DNA of 64,000 bases, taken from Ciborinia camelliae (lineage: Eukaryota > Ascomycota > Leotiomycetes > Helotiales > Sclerotiniaceae). The stretch spans positions 2,721,241 through 2,785,240 of the forward strand of contig JANPYM010000002.1 of the NCBI GenBank assembly GCA_025890175.1. The letters are read 5' to 3'. The notes below the pieces were generated by a model. It had not been told where the DNA came from. It did no database searches and saw only the letters and a program-made list of their open reading frames with translations. Position numbers and translations under genes: made by a program. Shown here in pieces: positions 11,089 to 23,202 of the stretch (within the stretch, counting starts at the first letter, position 1; every line of letters starts with the position of its first letter).

Positions 11089-12772
11089 ATGGCTACTGGA
11101 CCACCAACCTACACAGTAGGGACCTCCCCTCCATCCTGGGATGAAGTTTCCCAAAAACTTGAGAATCTAATTGGTAATGATCGAACTCCCGACGCAGTAA
11201 TCAATGCAGCAGAACAGCTTTCGGACACCGAAATTGACATTCTCGTTACTGGAGCCGAAGACCACTGGCCTTTGGAAACCGAAAAGCAGATTAAAGAATA
11301 CAGTATAGGTACTGGGAAAACTTTGTCATCCGAAGAAGGGAAGGCTCGATTAGCAGTGGAGGGAAATCAAGCGGCACAAGCAACAAGAGAGATTGAGCGA
11401 ACATTTGTTCAATTGCATCTAAGAGTAGCCGAAATTGATAACACTCACCGCACGAGATTCGCTCCTGAACTTTTGCAGTTACAACAGGTATTTCACCCGT
11501 TCCGAATTGTGCTCATCACATGTCTACCTGATTTGTATCATCTAGCTAACAAGATATTTGCCTAGCAATACCATGAGAATCTCAGAGAAAGTCAAAATCT
11601 TGCAGCTGATATTAGTATTCGTGCAAGAAGTAAGTTGAATACTCTCGAATGTAATAAGATCCTTCATCTGGCTGACATTTGGCGTAGACTTTGACGAAAT
11701 GACTATTAGGTTCTGTGGTGAAGACTCTATTCCAATTGAAACCCGGAAAACCAGGATCGAATCCTTCATATCGGTAGGAAAGAGATATTAACCCCATGTT
11801 TATATAACGCTTTCTTAGTTGCTAATCGTGGCCTAGACTGTTTCACTGTTCGAAGAAAGTGCGCATGGCATTCAAGATCGATATAAGAACCTAACCAATG
11901 ACTTTAGTCACTTTGTCGCTAGCTTCTCTATCTGGGCCAAAGATAAGGAAGGTAGATTAACAGAACAGATTGAAAGCCTGCAGCGAGATTTGGAAAACCT
12001 CGAGAAACAACTGTCCATGATACACACAGAACTAGAGATTTATTGGTCGAGACTCAGTGCTGGTATCGAGATGGCTTTTGAGATCGCGCAGACGTTTCCT
12101 AAAGCGACTCTTTTTGCAATGGTAGGAAGAAAACGGTTATTTAATTTGAATCCATCTACAGATTGAGTTGTGTAGCTAATATATAAAACACGCTAAGATA
12201 GGAGGTCTCATTTTTGCAACGGCGACACTGTCGAGTATAGCTGCCCTCTATGTCTTGGAAATGAGTGAGTTATGTGTTTATCTACCAAACAATTTAGTTG
12301 ACTTCAGACCGTTGAATAACTGTTACCTTGCATAATTTAGGGGTTGAACTCCAGATTCACCAAAAAACGCGACAGAAGAACGACTTGCAGGCTCAATTGG
12401 AGACTATCCGTCGCGCTCGTTCTGAACTCGAGGACACTTCATTGAATAAATTTGGAACTGTCATCCAAGGCCTCTCTAGCAGTTGGGATGAATTGATCAA
12501 GGAAGGACGGATCATCCAAGAATGGCTGGCAAAGGGTGCTGATGTCTCTGTAAGAATAATTGGTCTCCGTGCGGAATATGAATGGAACTGACAATCGCAT
12601 TTCATAATAGAAACTTCCAGAATATATGGAAATGAATTTGAACCAGGGAGTTCACAAATGTACGTTTCCTGAAACCACCGCTTTTAATTCTATATATAGT
12701 GATTGTATGCATACTAACAATCTCTCAGTTTCGGCTTTGGCGGCTTATCTAGATACTTATGCTAGGGGATAG
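11089..12772 (+). CDS. Unrecognised helical protein, family member C (400 aa)
   Basis: Eight exons: 11089-11487, 11566-11629, 11688-11773, 11837-12121, 12198-12264, 12341-12549, 12611-12659 and 12729-12772. They give 400 aa with every phase consistent. Features shared with member A are an N-terminal Pro-rich stretch with SPPSWDEV, the motif LSDTEIDIL (LSETELEVL in A), a helical region with FSIWAKDKEG (FSTWARTREG in A), a less hydrophobic central segment at about residues 262-300, and a C-terminal YLDTYARG. It has one intron more than A: exons 6 and 7 correspond to a single exon there. The function is unknown; an alpha-pore-forming-like fold is possible by topology only. Confidence 0.8.
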
Positions 12773-13251
12773 TGCGAATGTCTTCACTGTAGTGAAAAAA
12801 GCTCGACTGTCAGGGTTTGTGGTATCAAGTAGGCTTCAGTCGACGGAATCTCTATGTGCGTCGTCAGAGGAATAGCAATGTGAATAATTTCAATGGGTTA
12901 ACGGTATGATAGGTAAAGTAGGTTCATATTGTATTGGCTGAAGAACTAAGTGCTATGGGGAGTCCATATATTATATAGGTCCTCGGGCTTCCTAATTACT
13001 CTAGCTAGTGTATATAGAGCATGCCAAAAACATTTTGTATGGAATTGCGAACTCTTGCGAAATATCTAAAGTCTCCAGATTTCTTTATAATTTTCTCCAA
13101 ATCACTTGATCAAACGATACTCTTTTACTCATGCGCAGTGTTGTGTCCGGGGTCCACTTGTGACTTGCGATGTTTTCAAACGACCTTAACGAAGAATGGA
13201 TGAAGTGTGTTTTTGTGTTTGAGAAAGGTGCTTATTTAAAGGCACTGGAAG
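12773..13251. other. Intergenic between convergent genes
   Basis: About 0.5 kb holding the 3' ends of two converging genes. Nothing else is seen. Confidence 0.4.
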
Positions 13252-15234
13252 CTATAATATTGCATGAAGGCCTTCAAGACCCCCCTGGCCTTCCATATTC
13301 GTCCCGGGTCCATCTCCGGACTCTTCTAGGAACGGCTCCCGGTGTTTTTTGACCTAAAAGACATTAGCAACGTCGAATCACAACTTCATCTTCGAAATCA
13401 ATGTCAAGATCGACAATAACTCACCTCATCCCAAACCCGATACCCCAGTAACCACGGCGCAAATCCCTTATCCCTCCAGGCCAATGCCTCTCCATCTTCT
13501 TTCTCCTGCATTTTACGATCTCGCTCAATTTGTGTGGGGCCGTCTGGGAGGTGGTAGAGATATTGTTGGGTATTACCTCGCTCGACGACAACTTGAGTAC
13601 GTGGTGCGCGGAGGTCTTGGTAAGAACGGAGGGTGTGGGTTAGGAAGGTGGATTTTGATTTGGGAGAGGTGGCGGGGTAATGGGAGAGAAGTTCGCCGAG
13701 GACGGCAGCATCTTCGAGAGACATTCCTGCGCTGTCCGGGAGAGTTAGTTTGTGAGTGGTAGCGTGAAGTGAGATGATATGATGTATGTGTGATTAAACG
13801 TTTGGGATTGAGGAAACAGGCATGAAAGACAAAGCCTTTTTGGGGGGAGGACATCAGATCAAAAAAAGACGTGAGTTCTCAATATTTCGTCTGAAACAGG
13901 AAATAGATGCCACAGCACCATGCTAGAAAGTGAACAGTACCCGGAAGCAAGATAGGGGAGAGTAGCATGAACAGCATCTCCCAGAAGAGTGAAATGACCG
14001 GAAGGATGACTCCAAGAATCTAGGCCAGGCCGGGTACAGAGACGCCATTTGTACACCGATTCACACATGCTCAGTAGTTTTGGTATCCTGAATCAATGGC
14101 AATAAATGCGGTGTCAGCAACGATGCTGTGAATAGAGAAAGGGATAGTTACCTCGGATCCCAATCTTTAAATAAGGCACGCATTTCTTCCACATTGCCTT
14201 CCAAAGTTGTAGCTCCATCTGGCATATCATCGGGGACGAGAAGAACCATGTTAAATAGTTCGCCACCCCGAAGAACGTAGTTTACTGTTAGTTGATGTCA
14301 ATCCCAATACACATCCTTTAAGATATCTCGAATACCGAGCAGGAAAAGATACTAACCAGCATGCATATTCGGACCTAACCAATAATTCACTTGCGGATTC
14401 TTCACAAAATCTGCCAGTTCGTCATCTGCTAGCGTATCCTTAGTAGACAACAATAATCTATAAGCCAAATCCCCCGTCAAATCTGGCGCATCTTCTCTCC
14501 CCAGCATAACTTCTCTCAATTTACTAAATATTCCATCAGCACCCACCACCAAATCCGCCTCTAAATCTAAACTGTCCCCCTTCTCTTGCCCATTACCACC
14601 CCTCCCATCAACGATCACTCTCGCTCCCTCCTCCAAAATCTCCACGTCCACAACTCTCATCCCCACTTTGACACTCACCCCCAACTCCAGCGCTCTCTCA
14701 TAAAGTCCCCTATGTAAATTCGCTCTATGAAAATCCCAATACAGCGTCCCAGGATACTGTGCCGCGCTCTCCTTAAAATCCATTGTTGATATTATATCGC
14801 CTTTCCAAGAACGCATATTAACGCAAGAGGGTGCGGTACTGTGTGGTGAGAGATAGGGGAGAAGTCCCCAGGATTGGAGGATGAGGGAGGTCGGGGGGAG
14901 GATTTGAATTCCGGCTCCTACCTGTGTAGGATTAGTTTATCAAAGATCTTTGACGAGATGGGTGTGGAAAATGTGGATTGGTGGGCTGGGAATTTACTTC
15001 GCCAATTTCATGGGCAGATTCGAGGACGGTGACTGAGTGGCCGGCGAGAGATATTGCGATCGCAGCACCTAGACCTCCAAGACCTGCGCCAACTATTATT
15101 ACCTTATTTTATGTTTAGTACGGTTTGTTGTTGGAGTTGGAAATAGGGGAGTAAACATTGGAGATATCTACCTTCAACGTATTTGCTTCATCGCGGATTA
15201 TCTTCTCTTTCACTGTAATGGCTGAGGTAGACAT
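13252..15234 (-). CDS. FAD-dependent monooxygenase, salicylate-hydroxylase-like
   Basis: Flavoprotein aromatic hydroxylase of the PHBH fold, using NAD(P)H and O2. Exons: 15234-15172, 15102-14998, 14921-14357, 14284-14152, 14087-13941, 13731-13425 and 13353-13252, giving 473 aa. The dinucleotide-binding motif GAGLGG lies at about residues 26-31. The DG motif is in VVGADGI and the GD motif in LLGDAVHATLPY, followed by GMSLEDAAVLGE. This three-motif order defines class A flavin monooxygenases. It is transcribed divergently from a second flavin monooxygenase across 634 bp. The substrate cannot be read from sequence; salicylate, 6-hydroxynicotinate and polyketide-type substrates are all known in this family. 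Confidence 0.9.
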
Positions 15235-15868
15235 GATGATAGTTGCAATATACAAATCTACTTGATGCATGCACAATAAGTAGAAAATGAAAGCGGTAGT
15301 ATAGAGTAGGTATCAGATATACCGACAAATATTGAAACCGATGACACAAAGGTCCCCCAACGACATTTCTTAATCAAACCGTGCTAATATTTTGCAACTT
15401 CACGATAACTTGAGGACTTCCCTAAGATCATTAAAACATGCACGATAAGGCCATTGATAAGGTAGGTTACATCGTAGCACAAGCTCATCATGATCATGAT
15501 ATCCGAGCCCCGCCCACTTTCCCGCCTCACATGAAGACGCCCGCGAGACCCGGTCCGGCGATACCTCTCGGATATGTGGCACCTCATTTCATTTGTCAAG
15601 AAACTATCAAATAGCAGTTGTGCTGGCATTGCATTATGCACAATGCGGATGATGCAGCCTCAAAATTGATAGGTAGAGATGAACCCCGCATTACAATCAT
15701 GGTAGGCTAATCATGGCAAGGGTTTGTTGCGTGCAGATGTTTCGGATACTACTTCATCATGTTGAATACCTGTTGATATTCCAGCTCGATAGGAAGATTG
15801 TGGTTGATGGATTTAAACTAATCAGTTCTTTCGAAAAGGAAAGTAATTCAAGACACCACGCACGTGCC
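15235..15868. promoter_or_regulatory. Shared promoter of two divergent FAD monooxygenases
   Basis: 634 bp between start codons on opposite strands, a layout often seen for co-regulated catabolic genes. No pathway-specific regulator gene lies in the window. A GC-rich patch around 15505-15560 is the only compositional feature. Confidence 0.45.
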
Positions 15869-17918
15869 ATGGACATCACAAATCAGGTGACGATCATAGG
15901 AGCAGGCCCAGCCGGTCTCATGCTAGCGTAAGTCATATTGTTTCTGCCTACCCTCGAGGTCTTATATCTTTGTTGACACACCAAGCTGCACCCTCGCACG
16001 CTACGGGATACAGGTTACTATTCTCGATGACAGGCCATCCTCAACCGCGACTGGTCGAGCCGATGGCTTACAGCCAAAAACTATTGAAACACTCAAACAA
16101 CTTGGCCTTGCATCCTCTTTACTAGAAAAGGGTGTTAAGGTTTATGATATTTGCTTCTGGGTTAGTCATTCGCGGATTGGTTTCTACATGGAAAAGAAGT
16201 TAACATTGTCCAGAAATCAACGGCGACAGAAAAGCTTCATCGTACGGCTAGGGAGATCCATTATCCAGCAGATGTAGTAGATTTATTAGATCCACATCTT
16301 TTACTCATACACCAGGGAATGATCGAGGATGTATTTATACAAGATCTAAAAGCCCGAGGAGTTGAGGTGCAAAGAAATTCATCTTTCCTAAAATTCGAAA
16401 AGCCGATCTCTATAAATGATGATATACAAGTAGAGTATGAAGATCTGAAAAGCAGCGAAAGGAAGTTTTTGAAGACGAAATACCTTGTAGGTTGTGATGG
16501 TGCCCATTCGAACGTTAGAAAATGTATGGATGGCGCAGAAATGGAAGGGGAGCAAAGTGGAAGTGTTTGGGGTATTTTGGATGCTGTAATTGAGACGGAT
16601 TTTCCAGATCTGTGGAGCAAAACTGTGGTTCATGCCGAGAAGGGTGCAATTCTTGCCATACCAAGGGAGAGAAATATGACAAGACTCTATATTGAGTTAC
16701 AGGACACAGCAGAGGAGAATTCTAAAGAAGTAGTTCAAGACTTTGTGATGAAGAGGGCGGAAGAGATTTTTAGTCCATATATATTGACGTGGAAGCGTAT
16801 TGGTAAGTGAACACTCCTAAATGATCTGTGAGTTTTTCTAATCTTCAAAGAATGGTTCGCTGTTTACAGGTTTGGCCAAAGAGCAGCCAAACGCTTCTCG
16901 GATGATACACAGCGCGTTTTCATTGTTGGAGATGTAAGCGAACCATACACTCTCTTCCAAAAGTCGACATACTGGTCTAATTATAGAACAGGCAGCTCAT
17001 ACCCACTCCCCAAAAGCCGCGCAAGGTATGAATGTATCGATGCATGACTCTTTCAACCTTTCATGGAAATTGGCTCTTACCATCAAATCCCTTGCGCTTC
17101 CCTCTCTTCTCCAAACATATACACAAGAAAGACAATCTGTTGCTCGAGATCTCCTCGCATTTGACTTTGAACATGCCAATGCATACTCTGCGGGAGATCC
17201 TAAAGCCCTTGCCGAGAACTTTGCGCAGAATGTTAGGTTTATCTCCGGCCTTGCAGAATATAGCGAGAACGATTTAAATATCGAAGGCATTGCAAGACAC
17301 GGAAGACAGCGCGGAGGCGTATTGAAACCTGGTGCACTATTGCCACCAGCAAGGGTAACCAAATATATCGATGCGAATCCTGTCGATTTGCAGCTCGATA
17401 TTCCTTTACTTGGCCAATTTCGCATCTTTTTCTTTACGCCGAACGTTCACCGGGCGTCTGTATGTTTGGAATATATCTTTCAAAAGCTCACGGATCCCAC
17501 AACTACCCTGGGCCATATTTCTACTGCAGCACATACGTTTACACCACAGGAGATAGAAATGGATGAGTATATTCAGCCAAACAGGTACATAGGTCCAAGT
17601 AGGCTGTTTACATACGCATTGATAACAGAGATGGACAAGAAAAACTTCGAGATCGCAGATCTACCGATGAGCTTGCAAGACAGTAGATGGACGATCTACG
17701 TGGATGATATTGGTAAAGATGGAGAAAGTTGTACGAAGAAATGGGTGGGCGAACTCACAGGCAACGAGATGGCCATCGTGAACGTTAGACCCGATGGATA
17801 CGTAGGGTCTTTCAAACGATTCGAAGCCGAAGGAGAAAGTAATGGTGAAAAGGTAGTAAAATGGTTGGATGACTATTATGGTAGATTCCTAAGAACTGGT
17901 AGCGCTTCCTCCACATAA
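15869..17918 (+). CDS. FAD-dependent phenol 2-monooxygenase-like hydroxylase
   Basis: Class A flavoprotein hydroxylase of the phenol hydroxylase/TfdB type. Five exons: 15869-15927, 15986-16160, 16214-16802, 16851-16933 and 16992-17918, giving 610 aa, a usual length for the family. Motifs are GAGPAG near residue 10, the DG motif in [12 protein letters not shown], and [19 protein letters not shown], the family's FAD-binding signature. The region after about residue 420 corresponds to the thioredoxin-like dimerisation domain of phenol hydroxylases. The start ATG lies right before the Rossmann strand, so a cytosolic enzyme without a leader is expected. Together with the divergent neighbour it suggests oxidation of an aromatic compound; the exact substrate is unknown. 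Confidence 0.9.
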
Positions 17919-18482
17919 GTAAAATGATAATCGTTTTCTTTGTCCCCCAAAACGATTGATACGAGATTACAATTCACAACCAGCCAAGTCCAGTTCACCA
18001 TCTCATCATTCCGAATTAACTTTCATTTAAAGATCGAAATGTCAAATCCGCGTTATTCCCCGGTCACCTACTGATAACACCCCCCTTCAGTTTTTCAGCA
18101 AATGCATAATCAATGAAGATCCTCAAAAGTAAAATGGAATCCAAATTTCATGAGGTAAAAAATCATTATTACTCCACCCTCGTAACAAACAGATGCCCAA
18201 TCGCAGGATTTGAGCCCAGAATCCTGGAATCACAACGTTTAGTCAAGGAGTCCGGCGGGTGAGTACAAAGTGTATAAATGTGCGAAAATTCTGGTGATCT
18301 CAATTCGAGGAAGAGGGATGGCCGCGTAGAAAAATGATATATTTTCGGTCAAAGCATCTCTAATGACGCTAAGAAAGAAAGCAGCCCATAACGCCTCGCT
18401 AAATACCAAATCCGTAGTAACTAGAGATTTCCAATCCCAGACCTTAATAACATGCACGCATTGATATACCCCCGACAATGAG
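17919..18482. other. Intergenic between convergent genes
   Basis: About 0.56 kb between converging 3' ends. A short tract near 18190-18235 resembles the 3' part of a minus-strand tRNA but lacks a matching 5' half. Nothing else is seen. Confidence 0.3.
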
Positions 18483-20786
18483 TCATCCATTTGACAAAGC
18501 TTCTTGTATAGCTTCTCCTTCTTCGGGTGTGACGATCATCTCCAGCATTTCCAATGCACACCCAGGAATATCTGGATCAATACCCGACTCAAAAACGAGA
18601 TCATCTTCTGAAAAGTTTAATCTGGCCAGACAGAGTAGATATTTTTGTGACCCGCCGCGAATGACCGATAGTTTCTTTTGAATATCGATTTCGTACTGAG
18701 TGACAAGGTGGAACAAGAGGCGAGTGGCCAGACTTATGAGATGTGCACTGAAATATATTAGCGATGTTTACCTACTGAAAGATGGAAGAATAAAATACCT
18801 ATCCTCACATCCTGCTCTATGGTCATATAATGTATCTAATTCATCGCTGATCAGACTAACAACTCTTCCGATCGCAGTTGGGTGGGAAGCAAGTGCATTT
18901 CCAGCATATGGTGACCGAGTCATACCAGTCATCAACAATATGATTTGAAGACGTAGTTTTAGGACGACATCGGCATCAACCTTAGCCACACTCATAGGTA
19001 GGCAAGGTACCTCGAATAATGGATATGTTAGACGCTCTATAATATGGCCAGCATTTGTGGATGCTCTGAACTTTGGATTATCGTCTGGATTGCTGCCAAA
19101 ACTGTCTTTCAGTACACCAGTAGATAGGATTCGCAGCATCCACTCAAAATCTGCTACTGGCTGGTTTTGACTAAGCATAAGAAGAACGAAGTCCCACCTC
19201 ATTAATTTCCAAAATCTGGTGATATGTTCATGTTCGGGGACGCAGCCCAATGCAGCGAGGTGAGTGAGAGCTAGACAAGCCGATACATTAATATTTTTAT
19301 CATACGGGTCAGATGATTCGCTTTTAAAACGAGGAATTGCGACAAGATCAGCCGTTTTTTGTACCAGGGGAATGAGTTGGTCGATAATATGCGGTACAAT
19401 TGAAAGTGTTTTGAGCTCCAGAGCAAATGTGAGAATGTCCACAAACAAGTAAATCGGGGTATAATAGCTTTCATCCATACACTTGGACCATAGTTGTATT
19501 ATGAACAAGCAAAACTCAGATGGTACTTCTGCTATAGGCTTTTTTGAACCAATTCTTGGCAATTCCCCCAGAATTAAAGACGAGAATGTTTCATTCGGGG
19601 ATGATGGTAGAAAGTGTTTACCAAGGGCTTCCAGAGTTCTCAAGTGATCACGGTTGGGTCGATGATCAAGCATTGCAGCAAGAAAGTCTGATCGATCATC
19701 CTGTAAAACTAGTCTCGATAAGAGTGATTCGTCCAACATGGGAACCTTTTGTTGCTGCGAAAGTTGATCCGGAATAGGAATTATATCTAAAGCAGTAGCT
19801 GAAGGGCTACTGGAAGTTGCTTTCCGTTTCCGCTTTGCTCCCCTTGAAGGAGTACCCGGTTGACGTTTTTGAAACTTTGACGGGGATATCTTGCTAGGAG
19901 AAAGCACCTCAATTTCATCATCATCAAACCCATCCCTGAACGGCATAGGTTTCGTCTTCTTCGGGGTCATAACCTGTACATCCTTCGAATTTTTAGCTCT
20001 GTTTAGCTTTCGAACTCTTCCAGTCTCTTCGAATAAGTCTTGCTTTGTGAAATCTCGCTCGATTGTAGCGTTTCTGGCAGCAATCTCTGCAGCCTCCCTG
20101 TCTTTCTGTAGCTTTGCTAACTGCTCCGCATGTGACTTTTCTTTCGCTGCCTGTGTGCGTTCGTATTCCTTTTCTGATTTGTCAATCTTCCCACGTAGAA
20201 TAGAGATTTCGCCATTTTTCGATAGAGCTTCTTGTTCGAGGGCTTTGTTTTTTTGTTGCAACTAATAAAATTGTCAGCGACTTTGTTTATATGTAAAAAC
20301 TGAGCAACCACAAAATACCTCCTGCACCAATTTCCTGAGGGCTTCATTGTCACCATCTGCAACTGATTGACTTCCTTGCCGAGAAAGGTTCGAAGCCTCT
20401 CGTGAAACTGAGGCTGAAAAGGGCTGTGGTAAGTGATCTGGTTGTCGGAGAAGAGGAGGAGCGATACTGTTCCTAGGCCTGTTCACAATATTTGTATCGC
20501 CATAACGTTGCTGTCGAAATTGTTCTTGTCGGGTGGCTTGATTGACATTGTTTCTATGTACATACGGTACAACGGCAGGCGCACTCCTCGCTTCATCTAT
20601 AACGATTGCATCATCTAAATCATCATCGTCGAACTCGTCCCCATAATCGGAGGAGGGAGGGGCTTTGATCTGAGCTTGAGTAAACGCTATGGCATTGTTC
20701 TCAAGCTCTTCTAAGGCGTCTGCTGGTATATCATTGAGGAAATCATCATCGGAGAAGTTATTCTCCCCATCTTCGTGAGGTGCCAT
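18483..20786 (-). CDS. DNA damage checkpoint protein Rad26/UvsD (ATRIP homologue)
   Basis: Partner of the ATR kinase that targets it to RPA-coated single-stranded DNA in the S/G2 checkpoint. Exons: 20786-20319, 20261-18799 and 18747-18483, giving 731 aa. The N-terminus is acidic (DDDFL, DDDDLDDA) and carries the LEELENNAIAFTQAQ block typical of the fungal proteins. A coiled coil rich in Lys, Glu and Gln follows at about residues 157-250, matching the ATRIP oligomerisation region. A basic stretch (KRKRK) comes next, and the rest is a helical repeat-like region. The upstream frame is open beyond the chosen ATG, but homology-like content begins at MAPHED. The assignment is from pattern memory of the family, without a search. 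Confidence 0.82.
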
Positions 20787-21634
20787 TCCATCTCCGTGGT
20801 TATCGAGCTTTTTGAAAACATTTATATTGCAATATTCTGTAAATTGGAAGTAATGCCGCACTGCTTTCAATTGATTGCCTAGGTAGGTACACCACAACCA
20901 CTTGAAGGTAGGTAGGTAGTAGACTAGGTAGTCGTACCTAGGTAGGCATTCATGAATCCGATCCGTATGAATTTCTGCCACCGCCTTTCGGAACTCGGAA
21001 TCAAAATTATCCGTATGTTGTGAATTTCTTTGAAATGCTTTCTGTTCTACTCGCACTTTGCTGGCAACTGGTAGATTAACCAAAATTACCTACCTGGTAA
21101 CACGGATACATCAATACCTATACCTATAGTAATAGAACTCAAGCGTATTTATTGTATGTACTAATGAAAGTTATATGTTTTGTTTCCATGCAATGAATTT
21201 CTTTTGAAAATTTCAATCCCGCTACATATTAATTAGTATTTTTCTTAATGGTCTTTAGTACCCAGTATCAATCAGTCTTCAGGTCAACTCGAATATCGAT
21301 CAATCACAAGCAAATCTGATCTTCCAGGGTTTATTGGCTGACGTAGCTGGAGGAGTGAAGAGGCTGAAAAAGTAATTTACATCCGTACATCCACTTCAGG
21401 ACCACCTCAACTCAACCTCAACTAAATTCGCGAGGTTCACGATATTCGATTTTACCCTCGGGCTAATTCTATCGCACGCATACTTTCTCCCTACGCATGT
21501 GGAGTGGTGAATCTGGAAGAAACTCTTGACGCAACCGACTTTCGCGATACAAATAATTGAAAGGACGAAGAGGAAAATCGCAGCGCCAAGACCTCATTGG
21601 ATTTTGCACAAGTCGCACTCTCAGCTCTGTAAAC
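20787..21634. promoter_or_regulatory. Divergent promoter region with CTAGGTAGG elements
   Basis: About 0.85 kb between divergent housekeeping genes. It holds a cluster of ACCTAGGTAGG-type elements at about 20875-20945, close to the Rad26 start. No other structure is recognised. Confidence 0.45.
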
Positions 21635-23202
21635 ATGGCAAAACCACGAGGAATTAAATTCAATCATCGGAATGGACGCGCTGGTAGTGATGGTCGAAGA
21701 AGTAGTTTCTCAGATATCAGTGAAGCTGCCTCAGAGCCAAGCTCCCCAGCCAAGATAGCGAAGGTGGATGGTGCAATTGACGAGAAACCGGAGGTGAGAT
21801 ACTCGCTCATGCAATTAACCTTGGAGTCCTGGCTGATACCCGTGAAAGCAGATGGCTGTCGTTGTCCCATCGGAATACGAAAAGAAGAAGCAGACGTTTA
21901 TTACACGATCGATATGGACATTTGTGATGATAGGGGGGTTCTTTGCATCTATGTTCATGGGGCATATATACATCATTGCGATTGTCACCGCAGTACAGAT
22001 CGTATCATTCAAGGAAGTTATTGCGATTGCAAATGTGCCCAGTCGAGCTCGTCGATTACGATTCACCAAGGCTTTGAATTGGTATTGGTTGGCGACTACC
22101 ATGTACTTTTTATATGGCGAGAGCGTCATATACTATTTCAAGCACATTGTGTTGGTCGATAAAGTTTTGTTGCCCTTTGCGACACATCACAGGTTCATCA
22201 GCTTCATGCTTTATACTATCGGTAAGGGGAACTTGTCAAAAATGCTGGGTAATGCTAATAACGTCCAGGATTCGTATTCTTTGTTGCATCTCTCCAAGCA
22301 GGACACTACAAGTTCCAGTTCACTCAATTTGCCTGGACTCATATGGCCCTTTATCTCATCGTGGTCCAGGCTCATTTTATCATGAACAATGTTTTCGAGG
22401 GAATGATCTGGTTCTTCTTACCAGTGTCTCTGGTCATCTGCAATGATATATTTGCTTATATCTGTGGTATCACATTTGGTCGAACTCAACTCATCAAACT
22501 CTCACCAAAGAAGACTGTTGAAGGATTTGTCGGTGCTTGGATTTTGACAATTATTTTCGGTGTCGGCATGACTAACGTTCTCATGCGCTACAAATACTTC
22601 ATTTGCCCTGTAAACGTAAGTTGAATCTTCGATTAGTTCTTTGCATGATAACTAACCCCTTCATAGGATCTTGGTGCCAATCTCTGGACTGGTCTCGAGT
22701 GCACACCAAATCCGGTTTTCTTGCCCCACACTTATCAACTTCCCATCTGGTTTCCAGTCTGGAAATCTTTCTCCATCGCACCTATGCAAGGTCATATTCT
22801 TGTATTTGGAACTTTCGCATCACTCATCGCACCATTCGGTGGATTCTTTGCTTCTGGACTCAAACGAACTTTCAAAATCAAGGATTTTGGCGACTCAATT
22901 CCTGGACATGGTGGAATTACCGATCGAATGGATTGTCAGTTTATCATGGGTTTCTTCGCCTACGTCTATTTCCACAGCTTTATTGCTATCTACAAGGTAT
23001 CACTTGGAGGTGTCATCGAAACTGTAATCAATGGTTTAACGCCAGAAGAGCAAATGGAGCTAGTCAAGGGGATTAGCAAACATCTCTATAACCAAGGGGT
23101 TATTGCCGAGGGGGTAAGTTTATCATCAATACTTCCCATATAAGTCTTACTAACAACTCAAAGGTGTTGGATTGTCTAAACGTGGCAGTGAGCAAGAGAT
23201 AA
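21635..23202 (+). CDS. Phosphatidate cytidylyltransferase (CDP-diacylglycerol synthase)
   Basis: Makes CDP-diacylglycerol from phosphatidate and CTP, the precursor of phosphatidylinositol, phosphatidylserine and phosphatidylglycerol; an integral ER membrane enzyme. Exons: 21635-21793, 21852-22221, 22269-22615, 22667-23113 and 23164-23202, giving 453 aa, close to yeast Cds1. The family signature is complete near residue 350: SGLKRTFKIKDFGDSIPGHG followed by GITDRMD. Multiple transmembrane helices lie between about residues 65 and 300, and the N-terminus is a basic, Ser-rich cytosolic tail. The start is chosen at AACATGGC; an upstream in-frame ATG at 21557 would only add basic sequence. The last 13 codons form a small exon whose acceptor is the least certain. 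Confidence 0.95.

Noticed and set aside
18185..18235. tRNA 3'-end-like sequence on the minus strand
   Set aside because: The B-box-like GGCTCAAATCC and an ATTGGGC end are present, but no matching 5' acceptor strand or A box is found upstream.
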